From positions 1-64,000 of the forward strand of contig NW_026729294.1 of assembly GCF_030272615.1 (NCBI RefSeq): DNA of 64,000 nt, written 5' to 3'. Positions within the stretch are counted from its first letter, which is position 1, and each line of letters starts with the position of its first letter. The position numbers and the translations under genes were made by a program. This DNA is from Cryptomeria japonica (taxonomy: Eukaryota > Streptophyta > Pinopsida > Cupressales > Cupressaceae). Positions 1-11,640 of the stretch are shown here, piece after piece. The notes under the pieces were generated by a model, which was not told the origin of the DNA, did not search any database, and worked only from the letters and a program-made list of their open reading frames with translations.

Positions 1-1777
1 ATAGAATAATTTATGCATATTATAAGGTGTTGGTAAAATGGGTTTAGATTTGGGTATGGATATAGTACTTTGATAGCTAGTTTCCATTTGTGGGAGGTGG
101 ATTATTTATTTCTTTCCTAGCATTGCCTCACTTCCCACCATTCTCATTGTCTCTTTGCAAGTGAAACTCTTGTAATCCCCTTTTCTATTATACAAAAAAT
201 TATCTAAATAGCTATAAGTTTAAGCATAGTTTATGCATATCCATTAAAATATTTTAAAGACTTTTGTCTCTAAGTTGCAACAACAAGATGTGTGTCATAG
301 AAATATTTTTCTACATGTTGTGCATAAGCTACTTTGTTGGGCTCTAGTCTAGATGAAATACTTAACAAATAAACTCCAAACCTTCTAACCTAATTTAGTC
401 TTAAATCACCATCAAATTATAAATATAGCATTTCATAAAATTGAACATTGTTAGGTCATATATATCACAAATAATGCAAGGGAAAATTTATAAATAATGA
501 TTTAGAATGATCCTTCTAAATCATTACTTCCTTATTGCAACTAATGAATTTGACACTGCAATCCCAAATTTTATTTTGATCTAATTTTTATCTTTAAATT
601 ATAAGAGTCATTCTTAATTGTTTTGTAACACCAGGAAACCATTTTCTAATTCCCCTAGTGCTTTGCAATCTAATGATCATAAAATATATCTAGTAAACAT
701 AATTTTAGTTGTCCATTTTAGGAGTCCTGGGCTCTCTGGTAGTAGAGTTCAACCAGCACTTTCATCTGGTAATAAAGGTCAAATACATATCTTTGCAGCA
801 TGTCATAGCCATCGGCCATATATTTTCTCCATTAAACAGTTCCAGCATATTGTATTATCCCCAGTTTCCACTATTTTCTTAATCTTTTCTCTTTATTTTT
901 TTTCCATCCTCATATCCTCCTCCATCTGTCAAAATAATCCTCCCCTGAATTAGTTCTTAATAGATATTTTTTAAAAATAAAAAAATCCACCTTCCAAGCG
1001 TAAGGACAAATTCTATATCTTTCTCTAGCATGTTGCCACGATAAGAATGTATTCAAATTATGGTGGCAATGATTAGATATGTGGGGAGATTTGCTTTTAT
1101 TTTTGTTTTGAATCCTTTTTTTTTTCTTGTTTGATTTATCTTTTTAAATAATATTAATCCTTCTTTTGCTCAAGAAAAATAATGTATAATGCCCTGTATT
1201 AAAATATAATTTTATTTAAGAGTAATATAAATTATTATCATTATCTTTTTATCAATATAAAAATATAATGTAATTTATTGAATATTAATAATTAAATAAA
1301 GAAAATATTAAAAATACTAATTTTCATTTAGTTTGGTATCCATCTTGGCAAAATTATTAATACAAGTATGTATTGCACCAATAACATGATCTTGTGCTAA
1401 GCTGGCTCAAGAATGAGTAGAAATGTGAGTTGTACAATTATGAAATTAGACTAAATTTATATAAGGAGGTTTTATTTCCATGCAATTCAATTTTTACCCT
1501 TGCTTGAGGTTTTGATGATTTGGACACAAAAGCTTAATTCTAGCATTAAGGATGTTTTTTTGTGCAACCTAGCTACATGATTGTAAGTGTGTGTAGATGA
1601 TTTCATCATGAAAAGTTACCTCTATAAGCTAAACCTTCTTCTTGATGACACTCTCTCTAACTTAAGCGAATGTCATTGGTTCCATTTACACTAATTGACA
1701 TCATTAGTCATCATAATTATAATAATTTGTTAGAAAAGAATAATATAATCAAACCATCTTGTCTAATTATGTGGTAT
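1..1777. other. A+T-rich stretch without recognisable gene
   Basis: I see no coding region, RNA gene or element boundary that I can support. Composition is A+T-rich with runs of T and A. The longest open frame (618-953, +) has no ATG at its start, is low in complexity near its end and matches no family I know, so I treat it as chance. Confidence 0.6.
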
Positions 1778-1779
1778 TT

Positions 1780-2040
1780 AACAATTAGTACAGTAGTTCA
1801 ATAATAAAGCTAGGATAATTAGATGCGATGTGAGACATTGTAGCCATGTCATCTCCTTTTCTACTTCAGTGAGATCAATGTATTCAATCTTAATGGAAGA
1901 GAGTGCAACTACCTGTTGCAAATGGGAAATCCAACTAATTGCAGCCACAACAAAAGTAAACACATATCATATTGTAGACCGTCATTTGTCCAAGTCACCC
2001 ACCATATCAAAATCACTGTACCCTTGCACTTGAGTATCCT
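1780..2040 (-). mobile_element. Ty1/copia RNase H remnant
   Basis: Reading the minus strand from about 2040 gives a decayed copia RNase H: a GYSDFDMVGDLDK segment (family form is near GY.DSD.AGD.D), a degraded RST.YVF segment, then AISWISHLQQVVALSS, EYIDLTEVEKEMTWLQ. This is the C-terminal RNase H of copia polyproteins. The S-T-EAEY core has become IKIEY, and stop codons interrupt the frame around the RST motif. Neither the rest of pol nor an LTR for this strand is visible. It lies tail-to-head with a plus-strand copia LTR that starts about 20 bp away, so two unrelated insertions or a rearrangement must be involved. Confidence 0.8.
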
Positions 2041-2062
2041 ATCCTTTAAAGCACAAAGTTGT

Positions 2063-2224
2063 TAGTGTTAATTCATTAGGCTGTTAGTTAAGGTGGTAGT
2101 TAGTTAGTTTGCCAGTTATACAACCACCCTTATGGTGTGTTTTCCATCAAATGTTGTTCTATTTATTTGCCTTGTTTTGTTTCTCAAATCACTGTAATAC
2201 AAAAATTTCTTTCTGCAATTTCAT
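2063..2224 (+). repeat. Probable copia 5' LTR
   Basis: The stretch starts TGTTAGTGTTAATTC and ends CTGCAATTTCA, the TG...CA form of an LTR. A degenerate tRNA-Met primer site follows directly, and a copia gag frame lies about 540 bp further on. The length (~160 bp) suits a small copia LTR. The right border is supported by the primer site; the left border is inferred from TG only. No partner 3' LTR was seen in the window. Confidence 0.55.
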
Positions 2225-2225
2225 T

Positions 2226-2242
2226 TGGTATTAGAACAAACA
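2226..2242 (+). other. Primer binding site, tRNA-Met type (degenerate)
   Basis: TTGGTATTAGAACAAAC resembles the plant copia initiator tRNA-Met primer site (TGGTATCAGAGC), with C-to-T and G-to-A changes. It marks the inner border of the LTR on its left and sets the element's orientation as plus. Confidence 0.6.
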
Positions 2243-2763
2243 AGGGAACAGTGTGCTGAAGGAAGGTGATTCTGTTCTGAGTCTTTGGTGCATATGAAAG
2301 AAGCAAGTTTTGTAGTCGTTCACTTGGTGAGTAGTGAATGTCGACAACACTTGGAGATGCATGTAGTGTGGAGAGTAATCATGGAGCACAACAAGCTATG
2401 AATGATAGCACAAGCTTCTATTTTTCTTTGCTTGATTCTCTTTGAAATACTGGAAACCTTGCGTTTGGTGAATTAATCTGCAATAAAAATCCTTGAATAC
2501 TTTTCTATTTGATGTTCATTGCCAAGCCAAATAGATTAATGTGTAACTTGAAGCCGGTTATGATGCAGATCATGAAGAAGAGGTAGAACACTCACCAAAG
2601 CATCCCCATCTCACTGCATGTGCTTACTATTCTCATTTTTCCTCTTGTCATCTTTAAATAAGACTATTTTTCATACATGTATGTGGACTCTTCGTCCCTA
2701 AAATCAATACCATCATAATAAAGCATTGTTGTGTTTTCTCTTTGTTATTATTGTTTTTTATCA

Positions 2764-3205
2764 TGTCTGCCCCAAAGATTCTTTTGTCTGACACTCGGCT
2801 TCTTAAAGGATCTAATTATGCTACCTGGAAAACAAAGATGAGGACCATTCTTCAATTTGAATAACAATGGGAGATTATCTCTGGTACTATCACATGACAC
2901 CAAACTGATGTTGATGAACAAAAGAAGTTTGATAAAGTTGATAATAAAGCACTAATGCTTATCACTCTCAGCATCTTCGACGAGGTTCAACCTTATATTT
3001 GATCTACAACTACATCCAAGGCAGCCTGGGATGCACTTTCCACCATCTTTGAAGCAAAGAATTAGACTAAAGTTCTTCATTTGCAGTCTCAGCTGCATAC
3101 TCTTCTTATGTCAGCCGGTGAAAAGGTTGCTGATTTTTCTCTGTTGTGTGTCTATTCTTCGGGCGGAGCTGGTGGCTCTTGGTGAAACAGTGGAGGATAA
3201 GTTTT
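2764..3205 (+). mobile_element. Ty1/copia gag remnant
   Basis: From the ATG at 2764 the frame reads MSAPKILLSDTRLLKGSNYA, TWKTKMRTILQFE, then a stop, and later SKAAWDALSTIFEAKN and TKVLHLQSQLHTLLMSAGEK. This is the gag segment common in plant copia elements (UBN2/DUF4219 type: L-x-G-x-NY-x-W, AWD-L, L-x-L). At least three in-frame stops are present. A frame change near 3140 moves the continuation (LRAELVALGETVED) to another frame. Nothing of the zinc knuckle, protease or pol follows. Gag begins ~540 bp after the primer site, and that leader also holds a short frame from 2339 (MSTTLGDACSVESNHGAQQA). Confidence 0.8.
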
Positions 3206-3461
3206 ATTTTTTATTTTGCAGTTGTTGTGCAAATTTGAGACATCAAGTGGTATAAATTGTTGAAGCTTATTAGTTATGAAGTAAATCATTTGGATTATAA
3301 AAAAAAAAAATTTAAGGTTATAACATATCACTTTTTAAAATACCAAGAATATGTTTATTTTTCAATTTTTTATTTATGATTCTATTTCTTTCTTTCATTT
3401 TTTTGTTAGGGTTATGTATCTCCAAAGGGGTGGATTTTTTAGAAATTTATTTGATTCTTTC

Positions 3462-3552
3462 TAATAATAATCAAGACAATGTGGAAATCTTTTTGTAATT
3501 TTGCTTCTTTTTAATAATAATCAAGACAATGTGGAAATCTTTTTGTAATTTT
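3462..3552. repeat. Tandem duplication, 50-bp period
   Basis: A 41-bp string beginning TAATAATAATCAAGACAATG occurs at 3462-3502 and again, unchanged, at 3512-3552. Perfect identity suggests a recent slippage or tandem duplication. No gene is present. Confidence 0.9.
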
Positions 3553-3833
3553 CTTTCCTTAAAATTCTTGATAATAATATTGTAATATTTTTTTTAAAAA
3601 TAAATAATATAATTTCTTTATATTAGTTATATTAAAATTAATGTTTCATATTTAAAGTTTTCAAGACACTTTTTAAAATTTTGGTGTGAATATCATTCAC
3701 TATTTTTTCTAATCATTTTTTAGATTTAATTATATAGCTGGCAATTAATCCCCTCTTCAATGGTTGAATCCTTGACTTGAATGCAATACCTAGCCTTGAA
3801 GAGAGACTTGATAATGCTCAATGCTAGAAAAGA

Positions 3834-3867
3834 GTGCTTGAATGCTTGAATGCTTGAATGCTCTTGA
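3834..3867. repeat. 8-bp microsatellite-like tandem repeat
   Basis: TGCTTGAA is repeated three times and followed by a fourth copy carrying a 2-bp insertion (TGCTCTTGAA). Confidence 0.85.
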
Positions 3868-4042
3868 ATCCATGATCACTTGTAAATTTCTCACTTGTCC
3901 AACTTATGTAAATGAGAGAGCGCATGCCACCTTAAACACATGTTTGAAGGATTTGAATTTCTTCATGGGCTACCATCGGGGAGATTTCTCGCTCACTACA
4001 CAATCCACAATGTATTCTCTAGATAGGTCCTATGCCAAAATA

Positions 4043-4140
4043 GGGTAGGGATAGGGGCACAACTCCCCTATCCTTGGAGGAAAAGGGAACCATGCCCCTA
4101 TCCAAGGGGGGCTAGGAGAACCACACCCCTATCCTACCCT
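4043..4140. repeat. Inverted repeat rich in GATAGGGG/CCCCTATC
   Basis: GGGTAGGGATAGGGG at 4043-4057 is matched in inverted form by CCCCTATCCTACCC at 4126-4139 (one base indel). Two further CCCCTATCC copies lie inside the loop. The strand could fold into alternative hairpins. No coding frame fits. From 4141 to 4676 I see no gene; that part includes the phrase TTTAGCCCCCACTTTAACAG and resembles dispersed repeat sequence, but I cannot name it. Confidence 0.7.
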
Positions 4141-4676
4141 TCTCTTCAAGGTAGAGTGTGGACACAGTGATGCAGAGGCCAATAGAGAAATTGTTTTACA
4201 AGTTCAAACTCTTTGGTGTTCGATCAGGCTAAAGGATTTGAGCTCGCATGTATGATGACCCTAGTGCAGTCATAAATTGCTAGGCTCACAATTTTATGAC
4301 ACTACATTTAGCCCCCACTTTAACAGGAGTATAAGTGTATGTTGATACTTTTGGTAAAGTACAAGGAAATAAGATTGAAGGACTTTTACCACGTCGAGGA
4401 GGCAAGATGCACCAAGCCCCTCATGGACTTAGGGTCTTATGACTTCGTTTGACAAATTGAAAGGGAAGATCGAGAACGGTAGATCCATGACTTCAAGTAG
4501 TAAAGTTCCCTTCACTATGAGTCATGAAAGCAAGGATAAAAAGATTACAAAGCAACGCAAAGTTCACTAAGTAATTATAAGTATCACAAGAAGGAATGTG
4601 TGAGGGGAGTATATGCGCCTACATTAAAGCGATCGCATGTGCTTATCAGAAGCGATTAATTTAAGGTAGGATACAC

Positions 4677-5815
4677 TCAACAGAAAGAGAAGAGAGAGAG
4701 CATGTTATCACAAGGATTTAGCTCCCAATTGAGGTATAAATCCAAGGATAATGAACACAGAATATGGGGTAGTGTCTCTTTCCTCAGGGTAAGTATGTTA
4801 CATGATAACTCATGTATATCCCGCCGGTATCCTAGAATCATAGAAGGACCTACTAGCCATAGATCTCCCCACTTGGATTTGCAAATTAGGGGCCAAGAGG
4901 ACATGAAATCTATAAGTCTTTCATTTCTTACAGTTTGATATTCAATCACATCAAAGAACCATTCCCAACAACTACTTGCAAAAGGACATGTATAAAGAAA
5001 ATGATTGGCGGTTTCATCATTATTTTTACACATTATACACCTACTCGGTCCTAGTATACCAATAGATTTTAATTGTTTCCTGTCAGAACTCTGTCTTGTA
5101 AAGCTATCCAAAGAAATGCTCCTGTTTTTGGAAGAATTCTATTATGCTAGCATAATTTGTACGGCCACTCAGGGTTCCTGATCCTCTTCCTCTAGATTTC
5201 ATACCCCCATTTCACTTTATATTCTCCCGATTTAGCAACACACCAAAATACCTTGTCATCTTTATTTGACACAAATATGTGTCTTTGGGATAAAATCTGC
5301 TCTAACTTTGCACATAGGTCCCTATTGCCTATGCTACATTTCTTCCATACCACTCTCTCCCCTAACGAACCTCCAAGGGCAAAATAATCCTTAACTCTGC
5401 TACCTATACTTGCTTCCACTAGATTGACCCATTCATGATCTTCAAAAAATTCCTTCTATGGTTTCTCTCCTCCCTAAGAGTCTGACCAAAATTTTGCCTT
5501 CTCACCATTACCTACATTCCAAGATAAATGGTCTGTGAGTAAACTTCTACTATCCCAAATGAAATTCCAACTTGGAGATCCTTTCTCTGAATTGGCCATT
5601 GTGAAGATCCTTTCTTCTTCTACAGAATCCAAATATTTATTCCTAAACACTCTGCACCATTAATTTCTCTGATATACCATTAAACTGGCATCTCTGTAAT
5701 ACATAATCTTCTTGTTCTCTCTCATGTTTTTTTCATGGAATCTTGCATTTTTCCAAATGAGATTGCCCTTTTCAACTTTTGACAGCCAATCTTGCCAGGA
5801 CAAGAACTTGAGAAT
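4677..5815 (-). mobile_element. L1-type LINE 3' fragment (RT C-terminus and zinc-binding region)
   Basis: Read on the minus strand from about 5815: DWLSKVEKGNLIWKNARFHE, then NFIWDSRSLLTDHL, VKDYFALGGSLGERVVWKKC, KVFWCVAKSGEYKVKWGYEI, and a zf-RVT-like segment CIMCKNNDETANHFLYTCPF followed by ASSCWEWFFDV. This order (end of RT, W-x-x-SG-x-(Y/F)-x-VK, then C-x2-C...H-x4-C) is the C-terminal half of plant L1 ORF2. Stops and frame changes occur between segments, for example near 5190 and 5100. The endonuclease and the RT catalytic core are absent, so the copy is 5'-truncated. No poly-A tail or target duplication is visible at the low-coordinate end. Confidence 0.85.
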
Positions 5816-8090
5816 GAGGATATATCTATGCTTACACATTGCTAGGGTTACAGTGAGTCTTGGGTGAAGTCTATATCAATTCACCTTCTCATATAGACTA
5901 TCTATATGGGTGGATGGAGGAACCTAGGTTGAAAATTTTTGTTGTATTAGGCTTTCCTATGGCTGTAAGGGCTTCTGACTCTTGCCTACTAACAACTGTT
6001 AGTCCTGATTATTGACTAGTTTTTTATCAGCCTATTATCGACTGGTTTTTTATTAGCCTTGTTTTCTGTAAGGCTGGGGTCTCACGTATGGGGGTTTAAA
6101 ATATTTCTATAGGTGTTGTTAAAATTTGGAATATTTTTAAGCTGCTAGTTCCACGAATTTATAAAAGTTTCAGCTCTGAAATTTAGGGAAGTTGGTGGAA
6201 TGAACTATAATTACAGATTAGGGCTGCTGTTGTTCAGAAAAAGATTCCTATTTATTCTGTAGCATATTTTTTTTCTTCATCAGACCTCTGCTTCTTCAAA
6301 ATAGATCCTAAAGCCCTGCAACCCCAGATTAAGTGGACTGTAAGGATGATTAGGCCCTTAGGGTGCATATTTTATTTGTTTGATAAAAATGTGATAAGGA
6401 AATTTTCTTGTAGAGATTGTGTAATGTGATAGCTGGGTTTGAACCTTCATTTGTTTGTTGTTGACCTGCTCACTTGCTGAGCTTGGCCCTTATCTAAAGT
6501 CATGGTTATGGCTACTCAAGAAGAACCTAGTGGCAAGTCTCACTAGCTAAGTCTCACTAGCAAGTCTCACTAACTAAGTCATAGGCTCTTGTGGTTCAAT
6601 CCATCATCGTGTTATATCATAGTTCATGATAAAGATGGTATAGTCCATCGGTCCTCGGTTGGGGATTAGGTTGTTAGTCCTAGGTTAGGACCGAGTTGTC
6701 CACTGTCTCCCCCATCTGTGCTAAGGACCCTTCACCATTGGCAAGGAAGTATGGATTAACTGTTGTAACTCGGTGATTGTGTTGTTTGTAACTGAGAAGG
6801 GTGATTTTAATTTTAAATATTGAACTTAGCTATCTTGTGAAACAAATTCTAGCTCAAAAGAAGGTATAAACATAGTTTTATTTGGACTGCATATGTTTAG
6901 TTGTGACAATGAATTTTGAAAAGGAATTGATTGATGCTTTATTTACTTTATGAATGATAGCTGCAAAGTTGAATTATTTAAATGTAACTCCCTAGACTGC
7001 ATGCAAATGTCTAGGTAACCTTGGGTAGATCTAGACATTAATAAACTTTATCCAAGTGGAAATGCTTCTTGATGATGAAACCTAGCCTTGTGAGAACCTA
7101 ATTGGGGGTGATTAGATGAGACAAGGTTTCTCAAATAAAAATTGAAGTAAAATGCATGCAGGACTTGAGCACCCTTTGTGAATTTTTTTTGTAGGAGAAA
7201 TGGAACGAAATGAACCAACTGATTGCATCAAGGACATTAACCTAACTGGTTGAAACGATGAATCAAACTAAGATAGCCTTAGTATGATGGTAACTGATCC
7301 TAGCTTGTAATATGTCATGAAGGCTAAACTAAACTTTTGGGCATCATAGATTTCGTCACTAACAAGAGAACATTTTCTTCCATTAAGTGGCAGCAGGCTA
7401 TGCCATGGTATGATGTACATGGTCATTTTGTTATTATGGCTCATGACCTGATGTCAGAGTTTCAGGACATCTACTCATTCCGTCAATGGAGAAAGAACCG
7501 TGGGGACCATTGCAAGACAGATTGGTATAAAGAGCACAGGTTGAATGTCAGGAGAAAGATCCTTAAAAATCAGGAAGGTACTGTAGACAACTGATGCTTG
7601 ATCTTTCAGTTGTGACATATCATTGAGAGATCCACCTTTTCCTTCTACCGTGCGATTCACCATGCTTGGAAAGCGTCTTCAGTTAATTTTTTAAACGGCA
7701 GTTGTAATTTGCATTAGTTTAGGTAGTTCTAGTTCTTTGCATCCGAATAATGCATGTCCATTCACATGCATAAATTTTTTGTCAGCCTATTATTAGTTTT
7801 CAAGTGCAGTTTGCTTTTTGCTTAACTTTTCCAGCGAATAATGCATGCTGCGCATGCTCTGTTTTTAGTTATTCATGCTTCTGTTTTTTAGAGGCTACGA
7901 ACTCTTTTAGAGGTGTAGAAAACTTTATATATATGAAAAACTTTGTATTTTCTGTGCAAGCTGCAAGAAAATGTTGCTCTGTTATAGAATCACAGTTCTG
8001 AAATATATTGGTTTTTATGCCTCAGCTGGTCTGGTATCTATGGTAATTACAGTTCTGAAATATATTTATTTTATAAGGGATTACCTTCCC
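5816..8090. other. No recognisable gene; one 85-codon open frame
   Basis: The stretch is unassigned. An 85-codon frame (7337-7594, +) starts at TTG; its first ATG is at residue 22 (MPWYDVHGHFVIMAH). It matches nothing I recognise and could be chance or an exon relic. Elsewhere I see only A+T-rich text and a short tandem repeat, listed separately. Confidence 0.5.
6535..6582. repeat. Short tandem repeat AAGTCTCACTA(G/A)CT
   Basis: AAGTCTCACTAG and close variants recur three times in under 50 bp, with spacers of 0-4 bases. Confidence 0.75.
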
Positions 8091-11000
8091 AGAATAGAGC
8101 AACCGTCACCAGTCAAGAAAGGTTCAGACCAGGAATAGGGCGTGTGAAAAGATGCTGCTAGATTACCAGTGTCAACTCCTGGTCAGAGAGTTAAGGAATG
8201 AATTCTCAGAAAAGGATGAAACGTTAGTAACTGCTGTCAGAAAACCGCAAATTAGGAGACTGCCACATCATTATGAGAGCGATCAGGAATAGGTAGGAGT
8301 TACGCCTGCTAAGGTAAAGGAATTTTGGTTGCGGATGTGCCAGATTTGTAATTGTCAGAAGCTCGCTAATTTGTAATTGCCAGCAGCCACGAATAATTTC
8401 CCACAATCAGCATAACGAATTGCCGCCAGCCATTAAAAAAACAAGTGTGGGCACAGCAGAATGGATGAAGACATAGTTGACCTGACCCTGCCTCATTCAT
8501 TCCAAGCCAAGCGACTCAAATGAGGCTTCGATTGTTTGTCTACGTGGGCCCCAACAACATTATAAGCTTAAAACAAAGATCCCCGGCCTGATTGGCGTTG
8601 CCAGCAAGTCATATGGCCCCCAGCAGATTAGTAATAAAATGCTCAAGTTTAGTTAAAATATTCTTTTGGGTGGCACTCAGGAATTTGGTCCCCAGGAACT
8701 CTATAACAGAGAAAACATAGAAAGGACATTTATAAAATATGAAAGAGCCTAGTCAGAAGATTGCACTCATACAGACAGGAACAATACCTGCAACAGACAA
8801 AATTAGATAAAGAAAATAAAATTGGTAGAATGAATTTTTTGCAGGATTGCCATAGCCTCAAGTGCTCCTGTATCAAAAACCCACTAGACATAAGATTTAT
8901 AAATTTTATTCCCTTTTGATTTCGTCTATTGGTTGCCCCATAACCAACCTTGCAATCATTATTGCAAGGTGAGTAAGTATGGAGTTTCCTAGAATCTTCA
9001 AATTTCTTATTCATTTCCCTTTTCATATCATAAATTGTTTAGTAAAGATGTGCCAATTGTGTATTGTAGAAATGACTCCATCCCAATTGAAAATGCCAGT
9101 GTTTTTATTGAGGATCATTCTGAATTTCCAACATTCGGGCGAGAAGTATTCTTCTTTCAAAATAGAAAGAGATTTGTCTAGAATCCCAGTTACATTTTAG
9201 TTCTCAAAGGCGTGTGCTTGAATGTATTGTTTTAGTATTTAATTTGAAAACCCGTAACTAAAATCCAGATTGAATTACTCTTTGGTCAACATTATCCTTC
9301 TTCACATGGAGGCTTCCCACAATCTCATCCAACATCATGAGTCTTGTCTGACACTTTGTTTTAAACCGCTTGGTTTTAGCAGACCCTTGTTTTCTTGCTA
9401 CATACTTTTCTTCCATCAACAATTTTGGAATCAGTTTTGTTTACTTCTCCCAGTGCCACGAGCATTCTTCACAATACGAGCACATGGCAAAGCATCATCA
9501 GTGCCTCAAGATTACATAGTTGATGCAACTAGTGGTGCCAGAGAAATTATCAACAAAGAAAAACGAACAAATTTGTGAGGAAGAACTTGAATTGCTAAAG
9601 AATAACAAAAAATTAAAAAAATGATTGCTAATTTCTTACTCTGCAAGAATTGGCTAATCCTACTATAAACTGCAATGCACTGGATAAACATTTTAAATTT
9701 TTAACCCATCATGATTGCTATGTTCACTATTGTGCACAAAATGAATTTATTTTGTCTGTTTCTTCTTATCCATTTATTTTGTCTTCACAAAAAATTAAAA
9801 AATCCAATGAAGAAAACTATTGGTTGACATAACAGTTTCTTGGTAAAAACAGCAGCAGGATCCCACTTATGATCAACAAATGTACAGGTCATTTCCCTGA
9901 GCGCTCGCTGATATTGCAGTTAGCTCCATCTATGTCAGCAGTAAATTCAGTTAGTTCATCTATTTTTGTTCTTAGAATAATTCACTTATCAAAAACACAA
10001 TATAGTTTCTGTTATAGAAATCAATTTAGCCCTTGGATTGCTTTAGTAGGTAAATAATAAGGTAATTACGGTTGATGTAGTAGGAGAAAGGATATAGTTG
10101 TCAGCATGTTTTTAATAGTTGTAATAGCATTTGTTGATTTAATGTTCAATACATTAATGTTGTCGAGATGCAATCTACAATGAAATCAACTTTGTTCGTA
10201 AACACATCCATTTCACATCCATTTCAAGAAGAATTTGACGCCCGTTTGCATGAGTTGAATTGGCAGTACAGTAGCACTAGCAGAAGAGTGGGGAATTTAA
10301 TATGTTACGACACCTCACCTGCAACGGCCAGCGTCTTAAATGGCTGCAACCTACAACATAATAGTCCAATATTAGTAAATTTCATCCCTTGCAGTTGTGT
10401 CAGAATAATTACACTTGAATGGTCCTCAATCTCACTTAGATTATAGTCTTGCAGCGGTTGGCACTGACCATAGTGGAAGAGTGAGTGATTTGAATTCAGG
10501 TGTTACTTAATTCCATTATGAACATTTGGTATAGTGTCCTTCAGTTGCTTGGTTTCCTTATATTCACGATTCCTTCATGGAAGCCCAAGAATTCTCTTCT
10601 CTTTTCTGTGATGCGAACTGGTCCAGTTTATATTTCATCATCTGTTAAATGAGTTTCACATTTCAAAGCCGTAAGATTTGTGTCGAGGTAAAGAGATATG
10701 AATGAGATTCTACGAGTGGCTGGGATTGGATTGCTTTTCATGAGTGACAATGGTGATGGTAATCATTATGTATATGTGAGTGTCTGTGGCTTGCCACTTT
10801 ATATGAGCAACCCTTCTATCCTTGGATGCCACTATGCCCAATTATTCTTCAATACTGACCAGTGTTCACTTCTGTTTGCACCGTAATTCCTCAAGCTAAG
10901 CTTTAATTATCTTTCAACTTCATTATAAGGACAATGCAGTGTATATGATGCTTACGACAGAGGATGTTTTGGTTGAGGGGGTTTGTGTATGAATCCTTGC

Positions 11001-11640
11001 AGTTATCATGCCAATGTTTTACCACCCTCTGTAGATACACAGAACTACTTCCATACGCATGGGTTGGGAACTCAGTCACTTAATGCCGTAGTCAATGTGT
11101 TCGGCCCTTTCAACATCCTTTTTGTTGCCCTCAATCTCCTCCTTTCATGGAATGGTCATCAACATTGCTACTGTTCTGGTTGGAGCTGTGACAAATCGAT
11201 TGAACACTGGCTATTTCCAAGGAGATGTTTCTGCATTGAAGGTTGTTTTAGCATGCTCAGGATTATATGGGAAGGGTGCTTACATCGTCTGTTTTTGCAT
11301 GTAAAATCATGGAACTGTAATATCGTATTGGACATGCCGATTGCTATTTCTTTCTTATATCTTTCCTCTTAAGCATTGCTTTATGTTAATATGGTAAATT
11401 TATAGTTAGAGTAAGTGCATAATTATAAGAGAAAAAGTCTTTGGTGGCCCGCCGGTATCCTAGAATCAACAGGTTATTATGTGAGGGGTGTTAGAAGAAG
11501 TTAATTTCTTCATTTCACAGCCAGTCTATTCGATAAATCTTTCTCATGCAGATTGATGCAGATTCCTCCCTTCATGCAGTCGAATAAAACCAAGTCTAGT
11601 AATTTCTTTATCATGCAAACAGTCAGTTTGACTTCGATGA
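8091..11640. other. Unassigned, lower-repeat stretch with exon-like segments
   Basis: This region has fewer transposon hallmarks than its surroundings. Around 8100-8640 the base composition is more balanced and one plus frame reads for a while (LLVRELRNEFSEKDETLV, then PQIRRLPHHYESDQE) before stops. At 11095-11304 (+) a 69-codon frame reads MVINIATVLVGAVTNRLNTG and then ALKVVLACSGLYGKGAYI, which looks like protein with hydrophobic stretches. I cannot place either in a family, and neither has clear splice sites or a full reading frame. They may be pieces of a decayed or interrupted gene. Confidence 0.35.

Noticed and set aside
618-953. 111-codon open frame on the plus strand
   Set aside because: No ATG at its start, low-complexity pyrimidine-rich tail, no family match; typical of chance in A+T-rich DNA.
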